Shown here: one piece after another, positions 46,800-56,697 of the stretch | Layout: each line of letters starts with the position of its first letter | How positions within the stretch are numbered: position 1 is the first letter of the stretch | Assembly (NCBI GenBank): GCA_029844215.1 | Contig: CM056740.1 | Location: 21,123,873 to 21,187,872 of the forward strand | Source of the DNA: Przewalskia tangutica | Lineage: Eukaryota; Streptophyta; Magnoliopsida; Solanales; Solanaceae | Reading direction: 5' to 3' | Length of the DNA: 64,000 nt | The notes under the pieces: generated by a model | What the model saw: only the letters and a program-made list of their open reading frames with translations | The model's database searches: none | Told to the model about the DNA's origin: nothing | Made by a program: the position numbers and the translations under genes

Positions 46800-47133
46800 A
46801 TATACGCTAGGGTAAAATCTGAATCTATCAATGTACGTATGATTCAAAAGAATCAAAATATACCTGTAACCCCGTGCGATGTCGCCTCACGATCTCGCCC
46901 AAGATCACGTCACCTCTGCGGTCCGGCGACCGCCAGAATCGTAAACACTACCGACCTCTACCACGATCGGGCCGACATCCAACACCGCTCGGGGACGCAA
47001 CAATTGGAGGAAAGGGAATCGACCATCGGCCTCATAGGCTGAGCCACCACACCGGTGCCTCTTCTAAAAGGACATACCCTCAGTATATTGCCTGGACGGC
47101 CATAATAAAAACAAGCACTCGTGCCATAACGGC
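46800..47133 (-). pseudogene. gag C-terminal end of element H (beyond K)
   Basis: It continues the Gag reading of 55797-56361 across K. The second zinc finger reads CFYYGRPGNILRVC, in which the second Cys is Tyr and the His is Asn, so metal binding is lost. A short tail follows and fades. Confidence 0.6.
47129..47133. repeat. Target-site duplication of element K, left copy (ACGGC)
   Basis: ACGGC at 47129-47133 equals 55797-55801. Confidence 0.95.
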
Positions 47134-47797
47134 TGTCAAGACCCGAACCCGGGCCCGTGACTGGTGCCTTACCCCGGGCACCCTAGTGATACAACATCAG
47201 AGAAAACCAGCGGAAATAAAACTTAAACATGTAAATAGACATGGATTAAGATGAAAGAAAATAGGCCAACCAAAACGGTTGCCTTTCAACATATATATAT
47301 ATAAACATTTGAGCGATTCTAATCCTTACAACCACACTTACAGCAGTTGCACCTTAAGATTTATACAACAACTATGACGACGGGGCCGCCATACCACTGA
47401 ATGTACAAGGACCTACGCACTCGTGGTAACATACCAAAGATAAGCCTCGAAGGACGGAGCTTCCCGACGCTGAAATGAGATCCTAAACACGGATCGACGG
47501 TAGGTGTACTTCTACCTGCGGCATGACGCGGCCCCGAAGGAGGTCGATAACAAGTACAGTATGTGAAACGAAAAATCAGAATGAAATCATAATAGTCTAT
47601 AAAAGCGGGAGACATGTATGATAACCAACTACGATTCATAACATAAAAGCAGTCATGTCAAGTCAGGGACTCACGCCCTCAAGTCATCCCTCATGCCCGT
47701 GGAACTCCTTCCTCACTGCCGGCAGTCTAGGTACAAATCAGGTGATACGTACAACATGTCTCGGCCCATCTCATGGACCAAGTATAGAAACGTGTGG

Positions 47798-48037
47798 AAT
47801 ACATTCCCGGATGAACCGGTAGTCGAGTGAAATACATTCCCGGATGACCCGGTAGTCGAGTGAAATACATTCCCGGATGACCCGGTAGTCGAGTGAAATA
47901 CATTCCCGGATGAACCGGTAGTCGAGTGAAATACATTCCCGGATGAACCGGTAGTCGAGTGAAATACATTCCCGGATGACCCGGTAGTCGAGTGAAATAC
48001 ATTCCCGGATGAACCGGTAGTCGAGTGAAATACATTA
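47798..48037 (-). repeat. 33-bp tandem array, seven units, in the K 3' LTR
   Basis: AATACATTCCCGGATGA(A/C)CC starts at 47798 and every 33 bp to 47996, then a partial unit. Period 33 keeps all frames open, so the 140-codon frame over it on the sense strand is not evidence of a gene. It lies in the shared slot, about 660-900 bp from the primer-site end. Confidence 0.95.
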
Positions 48038-48358
48038 CTTGCACAACAAAGGCTATCACAATAAGCATAGGCAAGTTTCACAACAACATGCATAGGCAAG
48101 TTACACAACAACAAACATAGGCAAGTTATACACAACTCAAGGTACTTTCATTTTATGTCAAGTCCGGGTTTTAACCCTAAAGTACTACGTACGTTAAATT
48201 CCTTTTAAAGAGATCCATTCCTTTTATAAAAGTCACCCGATACCCGTAGTATAAAAAAATGGAGTGACTTACATCTTTTAAGCAAAACAAAACAACTTCT
48301 CTTATTAAAGCCAAGTTTCCACATTTAAAACCAATGATAAAAACCCTTCTTTTGTTTT

Positions 48359-48409
48359 CATAAAGTCGTTATAACCAACTTCCCATAAAGCTGTTATAAC
48401 ACTTTAAGT
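48359..48409 (-). promoter_or_regulatory. Doubled CATAAAG..GTTATAAC block (K)
   Basis: CATAAAGTCGTTATAAC, then CCCATAAAGCTGTTATAAC, then ACTTTAAG: two direct repeats, each partly palindromic. The same block is in the LTRs of A, B, D, E, F, G and J. Its function is unknown; it may be a protein-binding site or an RNA structure in the leader. Confidence 0.6.
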
Positions 48410-49975
48410 TTTAAACCATTTTTAAGACAACACAATGCCTTTCTTTTCCCTAAAGTTCCAGTTTGCCTAATTTTCATTACTCAAGTCTCTTTTTAGAAAA
48501 GTCTCATAGTTCAATGTCTTAATCCCTTTTTAAAACTATTGAGTAACATATGCCTTATATGAGTGTAGGTTATTCTTATTCGTAATCAATCTTATTAAGC
48601 AGCCATGATCTAGGAAATGTAATATCATTTTGTCTTATCTTAGCTTCTATGCAGATGGAGGTTTCTACTGGTTTTAATAATACTTCATTATTTAATACAT
48701 TTTCCTTTATTAACGCTGCAGTGGTTTGGCGACACACATTCTGATTTCCGAAATCAGTAAAACATTATTCCTTTTAAAAACCAAGTACTCATTACTCACG
48801 AATGAGGTTTCACACAAAATTCACATTAATTCATTTAAGTTAAGTCTCTTATCTTATAAGATCAAGTCTCTTAACTTCTAAAATCAGTAAACCATTTACC
48901 TCTCTTAAGACGTTATACCTAACTCCCCATAAAGCTAGTATAACTCTTTTTAAACCTTTTAAAACCAAGTGTTACTCTTCTCTCAAAAATGGTTTCTTAA
49001 CGTTTGAAATACATTCAAGGTTCTTATTATTCAGGCTTAAGTCAAAGACATTGCCGTACAACTACGTTCAATTAGCACACGTACGTCTACCATACTATAT
49101 ATTATTCAGGCTTAAGTCAAAAGACATTGTCGTACTATATATATCTTCCTTTAAAATATCATGCTCAAGAGTATAGGAAGAATCACATACCTCGCGACGA
49201 TTTATCGACTATAAGCAAAACGCTCCACGGCTATAACCCGGCTAGCCTGGTCCACCTTCTAAGTAGCCTATGCTACTTGCAGAACATTCAACCAATAAAG
49301 GTTATCGCCATCAGTATATACACCTATGTAAGTACGCTTTAACTTCTACTTATATTCTTCTCAAGTGATTTCGATTCAAGTCTTTCTCGTAATATCCTTC
49401 TATTACAGTTCAATCCTCTTCTATGAATCTTATATTCATTTCTATACTACTACAGTATGTAATTTCCAATTACACTAGAAGGACCGTAGTATTTACCTCG
49501 ATAAGCCCAAAATTATCCGAGTTTAATGTCGCTCCTGAGCAATGTTTAGCTCCTACTCCGAGTGCTCCAATCCGCTCCAAACAACCCTTAGAAGTTCTAA
49601 CCAACTTCTACTTAAATACTTCAACTATCAATGAAGATTTTCCTTAGGGTTTCGTTTAGTGGCTAAAGAAGGTATAATAGTATTTTCTGGGCTTTTGTAA
49701 GTGTAACCTTGGGAATACTACAAGGTATTTGGGCCAAGGTATTTGGGCATTATAACAATACTAGGAGAGTATTTCTATACCACAAAAGGGGGGTATTTAT
49801 ACGAGACAACTAGGCTAGGGGTACCACGGCTAACCACTACAGGGGAGGAAGCTCTCGGCCAAAGGGCCTTCTCAAAGGGGAGGTGTGGTGGACGAAAGAA
49901 CAAGAGGGAGGGAGTATTTTGAGACTTAGATAGATTGCTCAAGTTTTGGATGAAGAATGTCTTCAACTAGAGGGG

Positions 49976-49983
49976 TATTTATA
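49976..49983 (-). promoter_or_regulatory. TATA box of the K 3' LTR
   Basis: Sense TATAAATA, 417 bp from the LTR start at 50400. Confidence 0.65.
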
Positions 49984-50164
49984 GGTCAAGCAAAGGCCAA
50001 CCAAGGGCCAAGATGAAGACAAGTGCATAGCAAGTGTAAGGCCAAGATTTAGCCATGTGCTACCTTATCCATCTACACAAAATATCCTACCTAACCCTTG
50101 ACCAAAGTTTCAACACAAAAAACGTGCCAATGGTCTAGCTTTGCCGTCCACTTGCTTCCAATGT

Positions 50165-50186
50165 GAGGGTGACACATGTCACCCTC
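50165..50186 (-). promoter_or_regulatory. U3 palindrome of the K 3' LTR
   Basis: Arms GAGGGTGACA and TGTCACCCTC, perfect 10-bp inverted repeat with CA between. It is an E-box-like centre (CACATG), about 180 bp upstream of the TATA box. Other elements have CACGTG or CAAGTG centres. Confidence 0.65.
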
Positions 50187-50400
50187 CCGTTGGTCCAAAA
50201 TGTTACGTCTCTCGGAAAAATCCGCAAAAATTATTAATGACATAGCCGGAATTTTCCCTACGAAAGCTGTGGAAACGTTTCGTCGAAAAACGACTCCTTT
50301 CGGTACTTGTGCACAAAATTTCATTCTTGCCTAATCTTTAAGGCTCAAATTTTAATACGTACGCCCTCACGTACATACTCTGGAAATACGGGGTATAACA

Positions 50401-50416
50401 TTCTCCCCTCCTTAGA
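50401..50416 (-). promoter_or_regulatory. Polypurine tract of element K
   Basis: Display TTCTCCCCTCCTTAG, sense CTAAGGAGGGGAGAA, directly before the 3' LTR. Confidence 0.87.
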
Positions 50417-50435
50417 AACATTCGTCCCGAATGTT
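50417..50435 (-). other. Polypurine-tract-proximal inverted repeat (K)
   Basis: AACATTCG-TCC-CGAATGTT, perfect arms. Confidence 0.8.
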
Positions 50436-51054
50436 CCTTCTCAAGACGGATTACGATGAAGATCTTCTAACAAGTTGCCAACGCCACGCCTGGCCACGAA
50501 CTAACACACGTTCTCTTCCTTCCTTACTCGTCGTGCCCTCCTCGAACACTTGAACTCTTCTAGTATACGCACCATACTTCAGTCATCGCTTCTGTTCCCA
50601 AGACTTTGGAGTCACCACCTCCAAACTTGGTCATCTTACTAGCTTCATTCTTCCTTAAGGCCATTCCCGGCCTTCACGTTCCGCTTATGGTCGAACATAT
50701 CCACAAACTCATACGATGGTCATCTAAACTTGGGCCTAGCACCCTCGTGACCCTACCACCTGGCGGGACCACCCAGAGCTGACCCCACCTCGAAACAGGC
50801 CGCGGGTTGGCCCTCAACATGGCCCCAACCCGACCCACTTAACGCATCACGCTCTTGTTCCCCGATCCGGAACAATCTTACCTATACAGGTCATGAAAGC
50901 TACCACTTCCATTTCACACTACCCAGGGACTTACCCTTTTCTCTAACCAGGTTTCTAAATCACATTTTAGCACAAAGCTATCCGATCATAACACTAAACA
51001 CATCAACAACATCAAAACATACAAAACTCTAGAGGGTTAGGGATATACCTGAAT
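50436..51054 (-). other. Non-coding interior of element K
   Basis: Homologous to 60146-60930 of J and parts of A, B and E. It ends in the conserved CTCTAGAGGGTTAGGGATATACCT before gag. No coding motif recognised. Confidence 0.65.
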
Positions 51055-52304
51055 CTACCGCTCCACTCTAATCATAGGCCTGCCACTGTATGCGCATAGA
51101 AGGCGATGAACACGCCATCGATCCGGTGGGCGCCAAACCGCTGGTACCTCTCCTATAAGCACATCTCGTCACATGGCCACGACGGCCGCAGTGAAACAAG
51201 CACCGATAAAAGACGACATTCCCCGGGATGATGTTTGCCACATCGTGCACACTGAGGGGGACATGAATCCTGCTGCCTAGCACTTACGTAAACCTGTGAA
51301 CCGAAGCCACGAGTTCTCGACCCGGCTCGAATACCCGAACGTCCCGAAGGCGTGGAGGACCACTGCATCTTGGCGAAGGTACATAACTAATCTTCGCCGA
51401 GGCGATCCGCCTCGAAAGTTACCAAAGGACCTGCTGTCACGGCCTCTTCTGCAGATCTCGGCCATTCCGTCGACCTCTCCGTGCTTCATCCTAGTGCATG
51501 AGCTTGCATGCGGGCAATGTCCATGCCCGGTGAAGAGCTACACCGCAAGCCTCTGCAGTAATCATCTAGCCCGGTGGCGTAGCGGTGTACTGCCCTCCAT
51601 ATCGGCCTACTACACGGGGACATACCGAGCTAACGAGTCGAACTCCACATTGTACTCTCTAACCGCCCGCCCGCCCCGCCTTAACGTCAAAAATCTGGCC
51701 CGAGCCTCTCATCTGGAGGCAAGAAGTGTGCAAGAAATGCCTTTGAGAACTCGTCCCATATATCTGGAAGTGCATTCTCTCCCCGGGATAGCTCCCACGA
51801 ATCAAACCAGTCGACTGCGGTATCACGCAGCCGATGCGAACCTAGGACCACCGACTCGGTCTCCGATGCCTTGATCACTCATGACCGGCCAGAATCGCCG
51901 GATGAACTCCTGCGGATCATCCTCGTGCCTCGACCCATAAAACTCGCGGGTTACATCTCGTAAAATCCCGTAGTCTCAAATGCGCTCGGGGGTGAACTAC
52001 GGGTGCTACGGGGCTACTGCAGCATCCACCGATCTCATATTCGCCACGACCACGGCGATGGCGCCATCTCTCAGTACCCGTCTCATCCGCTCCAGGTGTG
52101 GGACTGGAGGCTCAGTATCAGTAGTCTCGGCAGCTACCGCCGCGGCTCTAAACTCTTTGGTCTTTGGCGGCGTCGCGAAACCCGCCGTCGGAAGCCTGCT
52201 TGTCTCAGTCTTGGCCGGGCTGCGCCTCGTACTCTCTCGTATCTCAGCCTCTCGACTCCTTGCCTTGCCCATCGCCCGTCAGGCTGGGTTGCACGCAGAG
52301 GCAT
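51055..52304 (-). pseudogene. gag pseudogene of element K (core retained)
   Basis: Ty3/gypsy Gag, start ATG at 52304-52302. The N-terminus is Ala/Arg-rich. The core part VVLGSHRLRDTAVDWFDSWELSRGENALP..WDEFSKAFLAHFLPP lies at 51687-51878. The linker follows. The first zinc finger is CARCGKHHPGEC and the second CLFHCGRRGHVTRC, both near 51080-51240 in different frames. Gag would form the particle and bind RNA. Several frameshifts break it; some fall at CAG/CTG losses, so the true gene may be more complete than this sequence shows. No pol follows. Confidence 0.78.
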
Positions 52305-52406
52305 AAGCGGTAAAGGAATACGGAGGGTCCAACTTATCACACGCTCTAAGGCACGATCTCGTAATGAGAAGAATGGAAACCAATCCTAAATGTCCTATAG
52401 CCTCCT

Positions 52407-52440
52407 GATTATAGATGTGGTGCACAACACATCGATAATC
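52407..52440 (-). other. Leader hairpin with GTGCAC loop (K)
   Basis: Outer GATTAT/ATAATC, one A-G mismatch, inner GATGTG/CACATC, loop GTGCACAA. This is the best-formed copy, 47 bases from the primer site. Confidence 0.8.
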
Positions 52441-52486
52441 AAGACTCTACTAGACACGGTCTGTAGACACCTTCCGAGGACTAACT

Positions 52487-52498
52487 GCTCTGATACCA
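52487..52498 (-). promoter_or_regulatory. Primer-binding site of K
   Basis: Sense TGGTATCAGAGC, initiator-Met type, intact, three bases from the 5' LTR. Confidence 0.88.
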
Positions 52499-53184
52499 CT
52501 TTGTCAAGACCCGAACCCGGGCCCGTGACTGGTGCCTTACCCCGGGCACCCTAGTGATACAACATCAGAGAAAACCAGCGGAAATAAAACTTAAACATGT
52601 AAATAGACATGGATTAAGATGAAAGAAAATAGGCCAACCAAAACGGTTGCCTTTCAACATATATATATATAAACATTTGAATGCATAATCCTTACAACCC
52701 GCCACAACAAAGGCTGCACTTAAGATTTATACAACAACTATGACGGGACAGGGCCCCGCCATACCCCTGAATGTACAAGGACCTACAGACTCAGGGTAAC
52801 ATACCAAAGATAAGCCTCCGAAGGGACGGAGCTTCCCAAGACGCTGAAATGAGATCCTAAACGCGGGGATCGACAGCCGGTGTACTTCTACCTGCGGCAT
52901 GAACGCAGCCCCCCGAAGGAGGTCAGTACAACAAGTACCAAGTATGTGAAACTGTAAAATACTGTAATGAAATCATAATAGTCTATAAAAAGCAGGAGAC
53001 ATGTATGATAACCAACTACAGTTCATAACATAAAAGCAGTCATGTCAAGTCAGGGACTCACGCCCTCAAGTCATCCCTCATGCCCGTGGAACTCCTTCCT
53101 CACTGCCGGCAGTCTAGGTACAAATCAGGTGATACGTACAACATGTCTCGGCCCATCTCATGGACCAAGTATAGGAACGTGTGG

Positions 53185-53424
53185 AATACATTCCCGGATG
53201 AACCGGTAGTCGAGTGAAATACATTCCCGGATGACCCGGTAGTCGAGTGAAATACATTCCCGGACGACCCGGTAGTCGAGTGAAATACATTCCCGGATGA
53301 ACCGGTAGTCGAGTGAAATACATTCCCGGATGAACCGGTAGTCGAGTGAAATACATTCCCGGATGACCCGGTAGTCGAGTGAAATACATTCCCGGATGAA
53401 CCGGTAGTCGAGTGAAATACATTA
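53185..53424 (-). repeat. 33-bp tandem array, seven units, in the K 5' LTR
   Basis: Same unit, count and order of A/C variants as at 47798, with one extra base change (GGACGACC). The array was copied faithfully with the LTR and has not changed size since. Confidence 0.95.
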
Positions 53425-55371
53425 CTTGCACAACAAAGGCTATCACAATAAGCATAGGCAAGTTTCACAACAACATGCATAGGCAAGTTACACAACAACA
53501 AACATAGGCAAGTTATACACAACTCAAGGTACTTTCATTTTATGTCAAGTCCGGGTTTTAACCCTAAAGTACTACGTACGTTAAATTCCTTTTAAAGAGA
53601 TCCATTCCTTTTATAAAAGTCACCCGATACCCGTAGTATAAAAAAATGGAGTGACTTACATCTTTTAAGCAAAACAAAACAACTTCTCTTATTAAAGCCA
53701 AGTTTCCACATTTAAAACCAATGATAAAAACCCTTCTTTTGTTTTCATAAAGTCGTTATAACCAACTTCCCATAAAGTTGTTATAACACTTTAAGTTTTA
53801 AACAATTTTTAAGACAACACAATGCCTTTCTTTTCCCTAAAGTTCCAGTTTGCCTAATTTTCATTACTCAAGTCTCTTTTTAGAAAAGTCTCATAGTTCA
53901 ATGTCTTAATCCCTTTTTAAAACTATTGAGTAACATATGCCTTATATGAGTGTAGGTTATTCTTATTCGTAATCAATCTTATTAAGCAGCCATGATCTAG
54001 GAAATGTAATATCATTTTGTCTTATCTTAGCTTCTATGCAGATGGAGGTTTCTACTGGTTTTAATAATACTTCATTATTTAATACATTTTCCTTTATTAA
54101 CGCTGCAGTGGTTTGGCGACACATTCGATTTCAAATCAAGAAACATTATTCCTTTTAAAAACCAAGTACTCATTACTCACGAATGAGGTTTCACACAAAA
54201 TTCACATTAATTCATTTAAGTTAAGTCTCTTATCTTATAAGATCAAGTCTCTTAACTTCTAAAATCAGTAAACCATTTACCTCTCTTAAGACGTTATACC
54301 TAACTCCCCATAAAGCTAGTATAACTCTTTTTAAAACCTTTTAAAACCAAGTGTTACTCTTCTCTCAAAAATGGTTTCTTAACGTTTGAAATACATTCAA
54401 GGTTCTTATTATTCAGGCTTAAGTCAAAGACATTGCCGTACAACTACGTTCAATTAGCACACGTACGTCTACCGTACTATATATTATTCAGGCTTAAGTC
54501 AAAAGACATTGCCGTACTATATATATCTTCCTTTAAAATATCATGCTCAAGAGTATAGGAAGAATCACATACCTCGCGACGATTTATCGACTATAAGCAA
54601 AACGCTCCACGGCTATAACCCGGCTAGCCTGGTCCACCTTCTAAGTAGCCTATGCTACTTGCAGAACATTCAACCAATAAAGGTTATCGACCATCAGTAT
54701 ATACAATCTATGTAAGCTGATTTAACTTCTACTTATATTCTTCTGAAGTGATTTCAGTTCAAGTCTTTTCTGTAATATCCTTCTATTACAGTTCAATCCT
54801 CTTCTATGAATCTTATATTCATTTCTATACTACTACAGTATGTAATTTCCAATTACACTAGAAGGACAGTAGTATTTACCTCGATAAGCCCAAAATTATC
54901 TGAGTTTAGTCGCTCCTGAGCAATGTTTAGCTCCTACTCCGAGTGCTCCAATCCGCTCCAAACAACCCTTAGAAGTTCTAACCAACTTCTACTTAAATAC
55001 TTTAACTATCAATGAAGATTTTCCTTAGGGTTTCGTTTAGTGGCTAAAGAAGGTATAATAGTATTTTCTGGGCTTTTGTAAGTGTAACCTTGGGAATACT
55101 ACAAGGTATTTGGGCCAAGGTATTTGGGCATTATAACAATACTAGGAGAGTATTTCTATACCACAAAAGGGGGGTATTTATACGAGACAACTAGGCTAGG
55201 GGGGGTACCCCACGGCTAACCACTACAAAGGGGGAGGGGGAAGCTCTCGGCCAAAGGGCCTTCTCAAAGGGGGAGGGGGTGTGGTGGACGAAAGAACAAG
55301 AGGGAGGGAGTATTTTGAGACTTAGATAGATTGCTCAAGTTTTGGATGAAGAATGTCTTCAACTAGAGGGG

Positions 55372-55379
55372 TATTTATA
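55372..55379 (-). promoter_or_regulatory. TATA box of the K 5' LTR
   Basis: Sense TATAAATA, 417 bp from 55796. This would be the active promoter of K. Confidence 0.68.
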
Positions 55380-55796
55380 GGTCAAGCAAAGGCCAACCAA
55401 GGGCCAAGATGAAGACAAGTGCATAGCAAGTGTAAGGCCAAGATTTAGCCATGTGCTACCTTATCCATCTACACAAAATATCCTACCTAACCCTTGACCA
55501 AAGTTTCAACACAAAAAACGTGCCAATGGTCTAGCTTTGCCGTCCACTTGCTTCCAATGTGAGGGTGACACATGTCACCCTCCCGTTGGTCCAAAATGTT
55601 ACGTCTCTCGGAAAAATCCGCAAAAATTATTAATGACATAGCCGGAATTTTCCCTACGAAAGCTGTGGAAACGTTTCGTCGAAAAACGACTCATTTCGGT
55701 ACTTGTGCACAAAATTTCATTCTTGCCTAATCTTTAAGGCTCAAATTTTAATACGTACGCCCTCACGTACATACACTGGAAATACGGGGTATAACA

Positions 55797-55801
55797 ACGG
55801 C
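55797..55801. repeat. Target-site duplication of element K, right copy (ACGGC)
   Basis: Matches 47129-47133. Confidence 0.95.
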
Positions 55802-56361
55802 ATTCCCCCAAATGACGCTTACTACATCGGAAACACTGAGGAAAAAGTGGCCTCGACTGAGAAAATCCTCTGCTCCTTCGAGAACCTCGACCCCTGGAGC
55901 TTGGACCGGCTCCTAAATACCTTGTGGGATCAAATCTCCCACCTGTGAGATGCGGGGGTATGTACTGGGTAGGCTGGGACGAATATCTCACTTGCTGCTG
56001 AGGCAGCTCGTCCAAAAACTCACAGGGATAACCAACCGGTCTAGCCCTCTTACGCTGATCTCCACGTTGGCCCTCTAGCCTCTGACACTGTCTGCATCGC
56101 CGAATAACCTCCTGCTGATGAAACTGTAGCACCGCTATCTTGGTTAATAACATAACTGCTTCCCTCATGACCCTATAGTCTTCTCCTAACTGAGAAACTG
56201 GAGGCTCTGGTGCTGGGGTCTCAAAACCTGGCGCAGAAGAACTCGCCGACTGCGGCACAACATCCAGTATACCCTGGGCATAAGCCCTATCAACTCTCTG
56301 AGTCTGACTAGTAGCTCCTGCTACTCCTTTGCCCTTCAAGGGCGTTGCCTCTCCGAGGCAT
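55802..56361 (-). pseudogene. gag N-terminal and linker part of element H, core deleted
   Basis: Start ATG at 56361-56359 with an early frameshift. The main frame reads ATPLKGKGVAGATSQTQRVDRAYAQG, then PVSQLGEDYRVMREAVMLLTKIAVLQ, and passes directly to GQRGDQRKRARPVGYP and the Pro/Gln/Arg-rich linker with CFRCSKRHLGEC (first zinc finger) next to the K insertion. The retrotransposon-gag core is absent, as in A and E. This is the longest open Gag linker of the core-deleted type. The protein end continues at 47133. Confidence 0.82.
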
Positions 56362-56473
56362 AACTGTAACACAAAATCACGCCAGAGAGGAATTATCTTA
56401 CTAACACAGCTCTATGGCACGATCTTAGAGTGAGAAGAATAGAAACCAACTCCTAAATGTCCTGTAGCCTCCT

Positions 56474-56507
56474 GTTTATGAGTGTGGCGCGCAACACACC
56501 GATAATC
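56474..56507 (-). other. Leader hairpin with GCGCGC loop (H)
   Basis: Outer GTTTAT/ATAATC (one mismatch), inner GTGTG/CACAC, loop GCGCGCAA. The loop differs from GTGCAC at two positions, yet stays self-complementary. Confidence 0.78.
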
Positions 56508-56551
56508 AAGACTCTACTAGACACGGTCTGTAGACATTCCGAGGACTGACT

Positions 56552-56563
56552 GCTCTGATACCA
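56552..56563 (-). promoter_or_regulatory. Primer-binding site of H
   Basis: Sense TGGTATCAGAGC, intact, three bases from the 5' LTR. Confidence 0.86.
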
Positions 56564-56566
56564 CTC

Positions 56567-56697
56567 TGTCACGCCCCAAACCCCGGGCCCGTGACTGTGC
56601 CCTACCTGGGCACCCTTCTACCTTAACAACTAAGCAAACTGCGGAATTTAAATAACACCCTTTTTTTTTAAAACCAACGTGCGTGCAAGGGCAAAGC
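56567..56697 (-). repeat. 5' LTR of element H, first 131 bp before J
   Basis: TGTCACGCCCC with the H-specific AACTAAGCAAACTGCGG block, matching 43297 onward. It stops at GGCAAAGC, where J begins. The rest is beyond the window. Confidence 0.85.

Larger units (their letters stand above)
47134..50400 (-). repeat. 3' LTR of element K
   Basis: TGTCAAGACCC to GGGGTATAACA on the display strand. It carries the 33-bp array, the CATAAAG/GTTATAAC block (48359-48409), a second block (about 48900-48950), two TTCAGGCTTAAGTCAAA motifs (49027-49135), the AG|GTATGTG motif near 49190, a TATA (49976-49983) and the palindrome (50165-50186). The patches 47340-47600 and 49310-49520 read as damaged against 52690-52960 and 54690-54900. 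Confidence 0.93.
47134..55796 (-). mobile_element. Element K: complete non-autonomous long-LTR retrotransposon in H gag
   Basis: A reverse 8.66-kb element with ACGGC duplications. LTRs are 47134-50400 (3.27 kb) and 52502-55796 (3.30 kb). Long stretches of the two LTRs are identical, so insertion is recent, apart from patches of CAG/CTG-type differences. The 2.10-kb interior has an intact Met primer site, the hairpin, a Gag pseudogene that keeps the core, a purine tract and the inverted repeat. No pol is present. It interrupts the H Gag gene between its two zinc fingers. Confidence 0.95.
52502..55796 (-). repeat. 5' LTR of element K
   Basis: Partner of 47134-50400 with the same motif order. 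The array is at 53185-53424, TATA 55372-55379, palindrome 55561-55582. It reads cleaner than the 3' LTR in most patches, but at about 54117-54140 it is the damaged one (CTG and CAG reduced). Damage therefore occurs in both copies. Confidence 0.93.

Noticed and set aside
47798..48037. CRISPR-like regular repeats
   Set aside because: Units are head-to-tail without unique spacers. The context is a plant LTR, with an identical copy in the partner LTR. The 89-bp and 81-bp arrays were rejected for the same reason.
47713..48135. 140-codon open frame with repeated GNVFHSTTGSS residues (also 53100-53522)
   Set aside because: It comes from a 33-bp tandem repeat, whose period is a multiple of three, so frames stay open by construction. 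It lies in the LTR leader, and the relatives J and A have unrelated arrays there.
51296..51874. 192-codon frame on the + strand in element K
   Set aside because: It is antisense to the K gag pseudogene, with no recognisable domain.
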